Shown: piece after piece, positions 1-7,499 of the stretch
Layout: each line of letters opens with the position of its first letter
Position numbering within the stretch: position 1 is the stretch's first letter
Origin: DASPWW01 sp035637595
Lineage (GTDB): Bacteria; Actinomycetota; Thermoleophilia; Solirubrobacterales; 70-9
Length of the DNA: 25,574 bases
NCBI GenBank assembly: GCA_035637595.1
Contig: DASPWW010000166.1
Coordinates: 1-25,574, forward strand
Direction: 5' to 3'
Notes under the pieces: model-generated
What the model was told of the DNA's origin: nothing
Databases searched by the model: none
The model's input: the letters and a program-made list of their open reading frames with translations, nothing else
Made by a program: the position numbers and the translations under genes

Positions 1-446
1 GGGCCGAGCACGATCTCGTAGAAGCGGTTCGAGACGTCGTAGTGGTGCGCGATTGCGGCCGCGTCGCGCGCCTTGGAGTGGCGGCGCAGGCCGCGGCGCC
101 ACGGCGGCGGAGCCTCCTCGTCGGGGATCGGGGGGCGCCGCAGCGCACCGAGCCCGAGGCCGCGCAGGATGCCGAGGCGCTCGCGCCACGGCACGGGCTT
201 GACGTTTGCGAGCAGAGCGTGGATCGTCGCGTGGACGTCGCCGTGGATCTCCAGCGCGCCGGTGACGTAGGCGCGAACGAGCCCCAGCTCGCCGGGGGCC
301 GTGGCGACGTAGCCGACCGCTTCCGGTCGCCGGATCTCCAGCACCAGCTCGGCATCGGCGGGGCCGGCGCTGCTGCCGTCGTAGCCGCGGAAGGCGACGG
401 GGGCGCGTTCGTCCACGAGTCTCGTAAATACGTCGGCCAAGCGCAT
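1..446 (-). CDS. Cyclopropane-fatty-acyl-phospholipid synthase family methyltransferase (3' end cut by window edge)
   Basis: The first 148 residues of an open frame that runs off the left edge. It contains the run HHYDVSNRFYEIVLG near its end, the conserved block just before the SAM-binding domain of cyclopropane-fatty-acid synthases and related SAM-dependent lipid methyltransferases. The preceding ~120 residues match the small N-terminal domain of this family. The ATG is preceded by AGGAG nine bases upstream, and that Shine-Dalgarno lies inside the end of the upstream flavoprotein gene; the gap between the two genes is 5 bp, so they are almost certainly co-transcribed and possibly translationally coupled. 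In mycobacteria such a pair (tmsB/bfaB with tmsA/bfaA) methylates oleoyl lipids and then reduces the 10-methylene group to make 10-methylstearate (tuberculostearate). That role is inferred from the pairing; the catalytic domain lies outside the window, so a plain cyclopropane synthase is possible. Confidence 0.9.
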   Translation of the reverse strand, partial: MRLADVFTRLVDERAPVAFRGYDGSSAGPADAELVLEIRRPEAVGYVATAPGELGLVRAYVTGALEIHGDVHATIHALLANVKPVPWRERLGILRGLGLGALRRPPIPDEEAPPPWRRGLRRHSKARDAAAIAHHYDVSNRFYEIVLG

Positions 447-451
447 CGTTC

Positions 452-1852
452 TCAGCTCCTCTGCACGCACTTTTCGTAGAGATCAAGCAAGCGGCGGTCC
501 GGATCGTATGCAGATTTGAGCGCCTCGTACTCCGCACCCCCGTACAGGTCACGGAACTCGTCGCGCTCGTAGTACGACGTCGAGTAAAGGGACTTGTGCC
601 CGCCGAGGTCGGAGACGAGCCGCTCGACGAAGCGGTTGCGCTCGCCCTCGCGCTCGCCCGGGCGGCGCTCGACCTGGCCCCAGAACCCGAAGTTCACGTA
701 CGTCGTGTCGGGATCGAGCGCGTACAGGGTCCACGGCGCAGCGTGCTCGCGCAGGCGCAGCGGGCACATCCACAGCGGTGCGATCCCGACCTCGCGCTGG
801 AAGGCGTCGAGGAACTCAGCCGCGTGCTCGACGGGAACCTCGACGTCCTGGATCACGTCCTCGCGTCCGGGACGGCCCCGCAGCCGGTCGAGCCGCGCGA
901 GCGGCTGATAGCGACGCTCGAGGCTGATGAGCTTCCAGTACACGTCGCTGCGCAGCCAGCGCTTCGGCCACAGGCGCCGGATGCGCGGTCGCTGGACGCC
1001 GAACGACTTCGAGCACCAGAACCAGTCGGTGTCCCAGCGCCACAGATAGTCGTGGATCGTCAGGTAGTCCTCGTCGCGTCGCGGGATCGAGCGGTAGTAG
1101 ATCTGCTGGCCCGTGTAGTCCGACGTGTAGGGGGCCTCGTCGACCATCGTGCCGAGCGTGAGGTAGTGGCCCCCGGGGGCGAAGACCGTGCCGTCCATGA
1201 AGTCGGCGCCCTCGCCATTCCATGAGCGCGTCGCGGCGACCTCGGCGACGGCGGCGAAGTAAGCGTCGGGGTTCGGGAAGGGCAGATGGCGCACCCGGAC
1301 GTAGGGCCGCACGGGCTCGAGCTCGATCGTGAGGCGCAGCGCGTATCCGAGCGTGCCGTAGGAGTTGGGAAAGCCGCGGAACAGGTCGGCGTGCTCGCCG
1401 TCGGGCCGCGCGATGACGATCCTCCCGTCGCCGCTCATGACCTCGAGCTCGAGCACCGACTCGTGTGGCAGCCCGTTGCGAAACGAGCTCGACTCGATCC
1501 CGAGCCCCGTGACCGCGCCGCCGAGCGTGATCGTCCGAAGCTGGGGGACGACGAGCGGCATCAGGCCGTGCGGAAGCGTCGCCTCGACCAGGTGCTCGTA
1601 GGTCGTCATCCCCTGGACGTCGGCGGTGCGGGCGTCGGGATCCACCGACAGCACGCCGTCGAAGGCGGCGACGTCGAGTCCGGGGCGCTGCGGCGCCGCC
1701 CGCGGCCGGAACAGGTTCGAGGTGCGCTTCGCGAGGCGCACCGGGGCGTGCGCAGGGATCGCGAGGTACTGCTCGCGCAGCCGTTCCCTGCGCCGCAGGT
1801 AGGCGCTGTCGGCGGGGGTCGTCCCTACCGGCTCCGAGGTCGCCAGCTCCAT
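452..1852 (-). CDS. FAD-binding oxidoreductase, DHCR24/TmsA-like (10-methyl fatty acid flavoprotein)
   Basis: A 466-residue protein of the VAO/PCMH FAD-binding family, close to the bacterial delta(24)-sterol-reductase-like group. The N-terminal FAD domain carries the stretch TITLGGAVTGLGIESSSF (about residues 106-123), where the Gly-rich loop contacts the FAD pyrophosphate. The C-terminus has the Tyr-rich STSYYERDEF region and an ending resembling YDPDRRLLDLYEKCV, typical of the group. It is immediately followed by a cyclopropane-synthase-like methyltransferase. This is the arrangement of tmsA-tmsB/bfaA-bfaB and of the mycobacterial Rv0449c/Rv0447c genes, where the flavoprotein reduces a 10-methylene-stearoyl lipid intermediate. 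The role is inferred from family plus neighbour. The start ATG at 1852 has only a weak Shine-Dalgarno. A sterol or other lipid substrate cannot be excluded. Confidence 0.88.
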   Translation of the reverse strand: MELATSEPVGTTPADSAYLRRRERLREQYLAIPAHAPVRLAKRTSNLFRPRAAPQRPGLDVAAFDGVLSVDPDARTADVQGMTTYEHLVEATLPHGLMPLVVPQLRTITLGGAVTGLGIESSSFRNGLPHESVLELEVMSGDGRIVIARPDGEHADLFRGFPNSYGTLGYALRLTIELEPVRPYVRVRHLPFPNPDAYFAAVAEVAATRSWNGEGADFMDGTVFAPGGHYLTLGTMVDEAPYTSDYTGQQIYYRSIPRRDEDYLTIHDYLWRWDTDWFWCSKSFGVQRPRIRRLWPKRWLRSDVYWKLISLERRYQPLARLDRLRGRPGREDVIQDVEVPVEHAAEFLDAFQREVGIAPLWMCPLRLREHAAPWTLYALDPDTTYVNFGFWGQVERRPGEREGERNRFVERLVSDLGGHKSLYSTSYYERDEFRDLYGGAEYEALKSAYDPDRRLLDLYEKCVQRS

Positions 1853-1993
1853 CGTGGCCCGGACACTAGGGATTTGCCCGAGGAGGCGGCTGTCCAGTCC
1901 TCATCGCCGCCCGTGAATCTCAACTACTGATGCTTTTGGGTACCCGATGGGGTCCCCGAACGATCAGAAGTCGTGGTCAGCGGAGGTCGGGAT

Positions 1994-2644
1994 TCAGCGC
2001 ACGGCGCGGATGTTGAACTGGCCGCCGCCCATGGTGCTGTAGAGGCGAAGCCACAGCGCCAGGAACATCTCGGTGCCACGCGATGCTGTGATGTCGCCGA
2101 GGTCGATGATGTTGTCGCTCGGCCAGCCGAAGCTCTCGAGCAGCTCGACGACCTGGCGCTTGGCGGAATCGTCGTTACCGCACACGAATACATCGTGGTC
2201 GCCCTTCACCACACCGGGATCGGTCATCACCGCGGCGTTCATCGTGTTGAGCGACTTGACGACCTTCGCCTCGGGAAACGCTTCCTGGATCCACTCGCCG
2301 AGGCTCTCGGTGTTGCAAAACAGCAGGGTGGGGGGCATGCCCTTGGAGAAATCGAGCGGGTTGGCGACGTCGAGCAGCGTCTTGCCGGCGAGATTCTCCG
2401 CGCCGGCGGCCCGCAGCGCGTCGAGCGATACCCCGCCGGGCGTGCAGTTGACGGTCAGCTCGCCAAAGTCCGCCGCGTCCGCGAACGTGCCGTGGCTCGC
2501 GCTGTCGCCCGCGCCCTCGGCCCACTCGACCGCGGTTTCGTTGTCCGCCGTGCGCGAGCCCATCATCACCTCGTGGCCCAGGTCCGTCAGCTTCGTTCCC
2601 AGTGTCCGTCCGACCATCCCCGTGCCGATCACTGCGATCTTCAT
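1994..2644 (-). CDS. NADP/F420 oxidoreductase-like Rossmann protein
   Basis: A 216-residue single-domain Rossmann protein beginning MKIAVIGTGMVGRTLG, a dinucleotide-binding GxGxxG loop at the extreme N-terminus. It is followed by a GSRT segment after beta-2, where a Ser-Arg pair typically binds the NADP 2'-phosphate. The later LLDVANPLDF and KSLNTMNAAVM segments match the NADPH-dependent F420 reductase family (F420_oxidored domain). Length fits Fno-type proteins (about 210-230 aa). Such enzymes move hydride between NADP and F420, but many actinobacterial homologues are uncharacterised and may reduce other substrates. It lies 10 bp after the polysaccharide deacetylase on the same strand and is probably co-transcribed with it, although a functional link to glycan metabolism is not obvious. 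Confidence 0.88.
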   Translation of the reverse strand: MKIAVIGTGMVGRTLGTKLTDLGHEVMMGSRTADNETAVEWAEGAGDSASHGTFADAADFGELTVNCTPGGVSLDALRAAGAENLAGKTLLDVANPLDFSKGMPPTLLFCNTESLGEWIQEAFPEAKVVKSLNTMNAAVMTDPGVVKGDHDVFVCGNDDSAKRQVVELLESFGWPSDNIIDLGDITASRGTEMFLALWLRLYSTMGGGQFNIRAVR

Positions 2645-2654
2645 CTTGCGGCGC

Positions 2655-3521
2655 TCATTGCGTCATCGCCGTCGCGCCGTAGCGCAGCCGCCGGTACAGC
2701 CCGCGGAAGGGTGGTATCCCGTCGTGGCCGCTGCCGACCTTGGACCGGAAGTCCAGGAGCCCGTCGTAGTGCTCGATCTGGGTGCGCCGCAGTGCGAGCA
2801 GGTCGCTGCTCGCGCTGTTGAGGCCCGGGTCGGACGACACCGCGACCCGATACCCGGCCTCCTCGACCATGCGGCGCTCGCGCGGGCCAAACAGCCCCGC
2901 CGGATAGTTGAAAGCCTCGACCGGCCGCCCGAGGCGCTCCTCCAACGCAGCCTTGCATCCCACGATCTCCTTCCTGGCCTGCTCGTCGTCGAGCGTGAGC
3001 AGGTTGGGATGGGTGATCGTGTGCGCCTCGAAGCGAAGCGGCGAGTCGCGATCGAGCTGGACGACCTGCTGCCACGAGATCAACGGCGGCATCTGCGCGT
3101 ACCATTCGAAGCTGACGTCGCCGTCGAGCGCACCGGTGACGACGAACACGGTCGCCTTGAAGCCGAGCTCGGCCAGAATCGGCAAGGCGTTCTTGACGAC
3201 GTCGAGGTATCCGTCGTCGAAGGACAGGCTCACTACCCGATCCATCGGATCCCCGCGCCGCAGCAGCTCGCCGGCCTCGGCTACGTCCACGACGCGCCAG
3301 CCGCCGTCGGCGAGGTACTGCATCTGCTGGCGAAATCGCTCCGGCGTGACCCCCAGGGGATCGCGGTCCGGGGTGACCCGGTGGTAGAAGAGCATCCGCA
3401 CCCCGCGCCTCGGCGTGCGTCGCCGAGTCGTCGCAAGCCAGGTGAGCGAGCGCCCACGCGTATACGCCGCCTTGACCGCGTAGACCCACGACGGCAACAT
3501 CCGGAGCCGCTTGCGTGACAT
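2655..3521 (-). CDS. Polysaccharide deacetylase (CE4/NodB-like)
   Basis: A CE4-family deacetylase of 288 residues from the ATG at 3521 (a GTG at 3557 would add 12). Visible family motifs: SLSFDDGY (motif 1, with the catalytic-base and metal Asp pair), HTITHPNL (motif 2, the two metal-binding His), and FNYPAG (motif 3). The short N-terminal Arg-rich segment shows no clear signal peptide, so the enzyme may act in the cytoplasm or be exported unconventionally. CE4 enzymes hydrolyse N- or O-acetyl groups from sugar polymers or lipid-linked sugars; here the substrate is probably the surface glycan made by the neighbouring genes. The start overlaps by 7 bp the divergently oriented gene that begins at 3515, so one of the two starts may be mis-set. 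It is followed after 10 bp by the F420/NADP oxidoreductase-like gene. Confidence 0.9.
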   Translation of the reverse strand: MSRKRLRMLPSWVYAVKAAYTRGRSLTWLATTRRRTPRRGVRMLFYHRVTPDRDPLGVTPERFRQQMQYLADGGWRVVDVAEAGELLRRGDPMDRVVSLSFDDGYLDVVKNALPILAELGFKATVFVVTGALDGDVSFEWYAQMPPLISWQQVVQLDRDSPLRFEAHTITHPNLLTLDDEQARKEIVGCKAALEERLGRPVEAFNYPAGLFGPRERRMVEEAGYRVAVSSDPGLNSASSDLLALRRTQIEHYDGLLDFRSKVGSGHDGIPPFRGLYRRLRYGATAMTQ

Positions 3522-4852
3522 CGCCACAGTTTCCCAAGTCCGACCAGTTCGATGCACAAACGACCCTGCTCGGCGTCGCCGAGGCCATCGACGACGCCGC
3601 GGATGGACGCGTGCTCGTGTTCGGATCGCCGCCCCAGGACGCCCGTGACCTCGACCTGCTGGCGCGCGAGCCGGAGCACGACGCCATCGCCTCGCGGCTG
3701 GCGGGAGAGGGCTTCATCCGCAAGGGAGTGGAGTGGGTGGCCTTTCGGGACTGCGCCGCGGTCGGCGTGGATCTGGTGCCCGCCGCCGCGTGGGAGCTGC
3801 CTCCCGGCGAGCTCGCGGCGCTCTTCGAGCAGGCCGACGTCATGCCCGGCTTTCGCCATCTCGCCGTCCCGGCGCCCGACCATGCGCTGCTGATCGCCGC
3901 GCGGCGCGTGGCGCGTGGCGGGCGCTACGAGGATCGGCTGCGCGAGCGCATCGCCGCGCTCGTCGACGGCGTGCAATCGGCCTGGCAGGACGCCGCGCGG
4001 CGGGCGCCGGCGTGGGACGCAGTCGACGCGCTTGCCGCGCTGCGGGCGCTGCACGCGGGAGGAGCCGCACCGGGCCGGACCGCGAGGGCCCGGGCGCTCG
4101 GGGCGCGACTGCGCTCGGCGCGTGCGCCCTACCGTCGCCGCGCCGCCGCGCGCGCGGTGCGGCGGGCGGCCGGGCGCCCCGCGATCGTCGCGTTCTCGGG
4201 GCTCGACGGCGCCGGCAAGAGCTTTCAGGCGATGCGCCTTCAGGAGGCGCTCGAGCGGCTGGGCCGCACCGCTGTGGTCGTCTGGCCGCCCGCGAGCAAC
4301 GTCATCTTCCAGGCCAACCCGGCTCTCAAGCGGCGGCTGCTCGCCGTCCTCGAAGCGCTCGGGCGCCGTTCGGAAGCTGGAGACGAGTCCCTGCCCGCCC
4401 CCGCCGGTGAGCCCTCGTTCGAGCCCCTGCCCCGCCAGAGCGCGCCGGTGGCGCACGGGTTGGCGTTCGTGGTGGCGTTCGCCCAGGCGTGGGCGTTTCG
4501 GCGCGGCGCGGCGCGAGAGGCGCGGCGGGTCGACGTGGTCATCTACGACCGCTACGCGCTCGATTCGATCGTCTACCTTCGCCATCGCTGGGGCCACGGG
4601 CGGGCCTTCCGGCTCGAGAGCGCCCTGATCCGGCGGCTGGCGCGGCGCCCCGACTGCGCGTTCTTCCTCGACCTTCCGCCCGAGGTCGCCTATGCGCGCA
4701 AGCAGGACTTCCCGATCGACAATCTTCGCGAGCGCGCCGCCCTCTACCACGAGCTGCACCAGCGGCTCGGGGTCGAGCGCCTCGACGGCGAGCGGCCCCG
4801 CGAGGAGCTTTGCGCGGACATCGCGCGCACGGTCTGGGAGCGTCTCGGCTGA
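3515..4852 (+). CDS. Nucleotidyltransferase-like / thymidylate-kinase-like fusion protein
   Basis: 445 residues, GTG start with GGAG nine bases upstream. The N-terminal part contains FGSPPQDARDLDLLA (about residues 36-50) and later GVDLVP (about 84-89). The spacing of GS, DxD and a third Asp fits the nucleotidyltransferase superfamily pattern. The C-terminal half starts with a Walker A loop FSGLDGAGKSF (about 228-238) and later has VVIYDRYALDS, the DRY signature of thymidylate-kinase-like P-loop kinases. It is about twice the length of a housekeeping dTMP kinase, and the TMPK-like half has diverged, so it is probably not the cell's essential tmk. The setting among deacetylases, ATP-grasp, flippase and glycosyltransferase genes suggests phosphorylation or nucleotidyl transfer on a glycan precursor. 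It ends 6 bp from the convergent ATP-grasp gene. The domain call is firm for the kinase, tentative for the N-terminal domain. Confidence 0.82.
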   Translation: MTSPQFPKSDQFDAQTTLLGVAEAIDDAADGRVLVFGSPPQDARDLDLLAREPEHDAIASRLAGEGFIRKGVEWVAFRDCAAVGVDLVPAAAWELPPGELAALFEQADVMPGFRHLAVPAPDHALLIAARRVARGGRYEDRLRERIAALVDGVQSAWQDAARRAPAWDAVDALAALRALHAGGAAPGRTARARALGARLRSARAPYRRRAAARAVRRAAGRPAIVAFSGLDGAGKSFQAMRLQEALERLGRTAVVVWPPASNVIFQANPALKRRLLAVLEALGRRSEAGDESLPAPAGEPSFEPLPRQSAPVAHGLAFVVAFAQAWAFRRGAAREARRVDVVIYDRYALDSIVYLRHRWGHGRAFRLESALIRRLARRPDCAFFLDLPPEVAYARKQDFPIDNLRERAALYHELHQRLGVERLDGERPREELCADIARTVWERLG

Positions 4853-4858
4853 GCGCGA

Positions 4859-6034
4859 TCACCCTCGACCTTGCGCCAGCGCGCGCCGGGCGCGGCCCAG
4901 CCTTCGTCCCAGCGTGAGCAACGGGAGCGGATCGCGCAGCGAGCCCACCGCATGCGTCGTGCGCGGACGCGGCCGCAGCACGGCGAGCACCGTGCGCCAG
5001 TCGCCCGCGAGAGCGGCGCTGGCGAGGGCGGCCAGGTCGCGTTCCTCGGAGCGGAAGCGCTGGCCGACCCGGTATGGCTCGACCCGCGGCGAGCGTTCGA
5101 GCAGCAGGTCCGCCCAGATCGCCGGCAGGTTGAGCCCGGCGGCCACGGCCAGCGCGAGCGAGCCATACATCCGCGGGTTGAGGTCGATCAGGTAGCTCGT
5201 TCCGCTCGAGCGCACGAACTGCGCCTGAAAGATGCCGCTCCAGCGCAGCTCGGCGATCAACCGGACAACCCCCGCCTCGAGCGTCGGGTCGGCGGGGACG
5301 GTCTCCGCGAAGGCGCTGATCCCGGCGCCCGGCGGGAAGATCCGCCTTGCGACCTGGTGGGACGCCGCGATGACCTCGCCCCGCCAGGCGACGCCGCAGA
5401 CCGCCGTCAGCTGACCGTCGAGGGCCGGCTGGACGACGGCGACGTCCCCCGGCACCGCGGCGACTGCCTGGCGGAGCTCCGCCGGCGTGGTCACGCGGCG
5501 CACCGGTGAGCCGGCGAAGCCGCCCTCCTCGGTGGGGGTGCGGGTCCGCTGAGCCTTGACGACGGCCGGCAGCGCGACGGGACCGTCCGATTCCAGCTCG
5601 GCACGGGTGGTGAGCATCGTGTGAGGCGTGGCGAGGCCGGCCGCGGCGGCGAGCGGCTCCAGCTCGAGCTTGTCCGTGGCGCGGCGCACCATCTCGGGAT
5701 CGGCCGTTCCCAGCGCTATTCCGGGCGCGAACGACTCCCGAGCGGCCGAAAGCGCCACCAGGGCAACCTCGGTGCCGGGCAGGACCGCGGCCACTTCGAG
5801 CCGCTGCGCGACGCGGCCAAGCGCCGCCACGTAGCCGTCGCGGTCGAGCGCCGGATCGGGAACCTCGACCACGCCGGCCCGGGCTCGCGAGCGCAGCGAG
5901 TAGGCGTCGCGCCCCGTGACCGCGACCCAGGGCTCGTAGCCCGCGGCGCGCAACGCCCGCACCCCCGCCAGGACGGCGTAGGCGGGGGCGTCCTCGGTCA
6001 CGAGGATTCGCCGATCAGAAGCCGGCGTCGGCAC
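4859..6034 (-). CDS. ATP-grasp domain protein (carboxylate-amine ligase-like)
   Basis: 391 residues from a GTG start. The N-terminal pre-ATP-grasp Rossmann-like domain begins with ILVTEDAPAYAVLAGVRALR. The ATP-grasp core contains DKLELEPLAAAAGLATP (about residue 118 onward), LPAVVKAQR (the ATP-binding Lys strand), and IDLNPRMYGSLALAVAAGL (about 279-297) with the Mg-binding Asn/Asp. Such enzymes couple a carboxylate, through an acyl-phosphate, to an amine or other nucleophile. CarB-like and PylC-like ATP-grasp proteins are common in exopolysaccharide and capsule clusters, where they may attach amino acids to sugars, but the substrate here is unknown. It is divergent from the flippase gene (75-bp gap) and convergent with the kinase fusion. 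The C-terminal ~60 residues are Arg-rich and not recognised. Confidence 0.88.
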   Translation of the reverse strand: MPTPASDRRILVTEDAPAYAVLAGVRALRAAGYEPWVAVTGRDAYSLRSRARAGVVEVPDPALDRDGYVAALGRVAQRLEVAAVLPGTEVALVALSAARESFAPGIALGTADPEMVRRATDKLELEPLAAAAGLATPHTMLTTRAELESDGPVALPAVVKAQRTRTPTEEGGFAGSPVRRVTTPAELRQAVAAVPGDVAVVQPALDGQLTAVCGVAWRGEVIAASHQVARRIFPPGAGISAFAETVPADPTLEAGVVRLIAELRWSGIFQAQFVRSSGTSYLIDLNPRMYGSLALAVAAGLNLPAIWADLLLERSPRVEPYRVGQRFRSEERDLAALASAALAGDWRTVLAVLRPRPRTTHAVGSLRDPLPLLTLGRRLGRARRALAQGRG

Positions 6035-6109
6035 TCAGTAGTTTGGGGGCGACATGTCGAGGACCTGCGTCGTGGACGCTAACGCAGGGATCAGCGCGCG
6101 GCCCGCGGC

Positions 6110-7453
6110 GTGAGCACCGAGCCGACCCCAGGGATACCGCAACCCGCTGCGACCGGGTCGATCGGTCGTGGCTCGCTGCTCCTGTTCGGAGCCCAGCTGA
6201 TCGGCAATGCCGGCTACTTCGTGGCCGTTCTCATCCTCGCCCGCTCGCTCGGACCGAGTGGGCGCGGGACCCTGGCCTTCATCACGGTCACCGGGCTCGT
6301 CGTCGCCCGCGTGATGAAGGTAGGGATCAGCCAGGCGACGACCGTGTTGGCGGCGCAGCGGCCCGAGCAGCGCGCGAAGCTGCTGTCGAACCTGCTCACC
6401 TACTCGATCGCCGGCTCGTTCGCCGGAGCAGCCCTCGTCTGCGGCGTGCTGCTGGCGGCGCCCGGGATTCGGCCCGGCGACATCGGGCCCACCGAGCTGG
6501 GCATCCTGCTCGGCGGAACCGTCGCCACGTCGCTGTCGGACGAGTCCTTCCTGCTGGGCTGCCGACGCATGCGCGAGCTGTCGTCGCGAAAGGCGATGGT
6601 CGGCTGGACCTACGCCCTGGTGGTGGCCGCCACGTTGCTGCTCTTCGGCCTTTCGGTACCCACCGCCGCCGCGGCTTGGGCCGTCTCCCAGTTCCTGATC
6701 GGGCTTTCGTTCCAGGGCGGGCCACTGATTCGGCTGGGGTTCGTACGGCCCAGCCTCGAGCTGCTGCGCGAGATGCTGCGCTTCGGGACCCGGGCCTGGG
6801 TCGGCACCCTCTCCACGCTTCTCAACTCGCGCTTCGACCAGATCCTCATGGCATTCATCGCCACGCAGGCCGCACTCGGGATCTACGCCGTCGCGGTCAA
6901 CACCTCCGAGCCGCTGCTTTATCTCTCGAGCGCGATCGCGCAGGCGATGCTGCCGGCCATCTCCTCCGAAGACCGCGCCATGGCGCACTGGCGGGTCATG
7001 CGCATCCTTCGCGCCGCGACCCTGATCGGGGTCGCGGCAATGGCCGCGGCCGCTGCCGTCGGCCCGTGGCTCATACCGATCGTCTTCGGGGATGCCTTCC
7101 AGCCGTCGGTGGCCCCGTTCCTGTGGCTGCTGCCGGGCGTGATCGGCTACTCGGCGATGATCGTCACCAACAGCGCGCTGCTCGCCGTCGGCTCGCCCGG
7201 GCGCTCCTCAGTGGGGCCGCTCGTCTGTCTGGTCGTCGGCGTGGCGCTCGACCTGGCGCTGATCCCGAGCTTCGCTGCGTCCGGCGCGGCGGCCGCGGCG
7301 ACGGGAGCCTTCATGGCAGGGGGCGTGACCGGGCTGCTGCTGTATCGCGGCCACGTGCGCTTCGCCTGGCGCGAGCTGATCCCGCGACCCAAGGACGCGC
7401 GTGAGACCTGGAGCTTCGCGACCGGCCTGGTGCGCCGCCTGAGGGCCGCTTGA
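6110..7453 (+). CDS. Wzx-type oligosaccharide flippase (MATE/MOP superfamily)
   Basis: 447 residues from a GTG start, with about 12 hydrophobic segments and short basic loops. The opening GSLLLFGAQLIGNAGYFVAVLILARSLGPSGRG-type segment, LARSLGPSGRG followed by a second helix, is the classic start of polysaccharide-biosynthesis flippases, and a second similar half begins around FGTRAWVGTLSTLLNSRFDQ (about residue 224). Such proteins move undecaprenyl-linked repeat units across the inner membrane by a proton-driven rocker mechanism. Neighbours fit: a GT2 enzyme, deacetylases and an ATP-grasp gene. It is convergent with the second deacetylase over a GC-rich 46-bp gap containing a possible hairpin terminator. 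A second frame fully open across this gene is an artefact of its composition. Confidence 0.9.
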   Translation: MSTEPTPGIPQPAATGSIGRGSLLLFGAQLIGNAGYFVAVLILARSLGPSGRGTLAFITVTGLVVARVMKVGISQATTVLAAQRPEQRAKLLSNLLTYSIAGSFAGAALVCGVLLAAPGIRPGDIGPTELGILLGGTVATSLSDESFLLGCRRMRELSSRKAMVGWTYALVVAATLLLFGLSVPTAAAAWAVSQFLIGLSFQGGPLIRLGFVRPSLELLREMLRFGTRAWVGTLSTLLNSRFDQILMAFIATQAALGIYAVAVNTSEPLLYLSSAIAQAMLPAISSEDRAMAHWRVMRILRAATLIGVAAMAAAAAVGPWLIPIVFGDAFQPSVAPFLWLLPGVIGYSAMIVTNSALLAVGSPGRSSVGPLVCLVVGVALDLALIPSFAASGAAAAATGAFMAGGVTGLLLYRGHVRFAWRELIPRPKDARETWSFATGLVRRLRAA

Positions 7454-7471
7454 GCGCCGCACAGGTCGGTG

Positions 7472-7488
7472 GGGGCGTGGGCCGCCCC
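7472..7488. terminator. Possible hairpin terminator between convergent genes
   Basis: GGGGCG and CGCCCC pair across a 5-base loop in the 46-bp gap between the convergent flippase and deacetylase genes. There is no T tract, so a Rho-independent terminator is only suggested. Confidence 0.3.
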
Positions 7489-7499
7489 GCCCGGCGCGG

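Noticed and set aside
3515..4852. Housekeeping thymidylate kinase (tmk)
   Set aside because: Twice the normal length, extra N-terminal domain and glycan-cluster context; only the P-loop and DRY motifs are shared.
6043..7404. A 453-codon open frame on the plus strand over the flippase gene
   Set aside because: It is the alternate frame of the flippase; its translation is Arg/Gly/Ala-rich without hydrophobic or domain structure, while the flippase frame has clear membrane helices.
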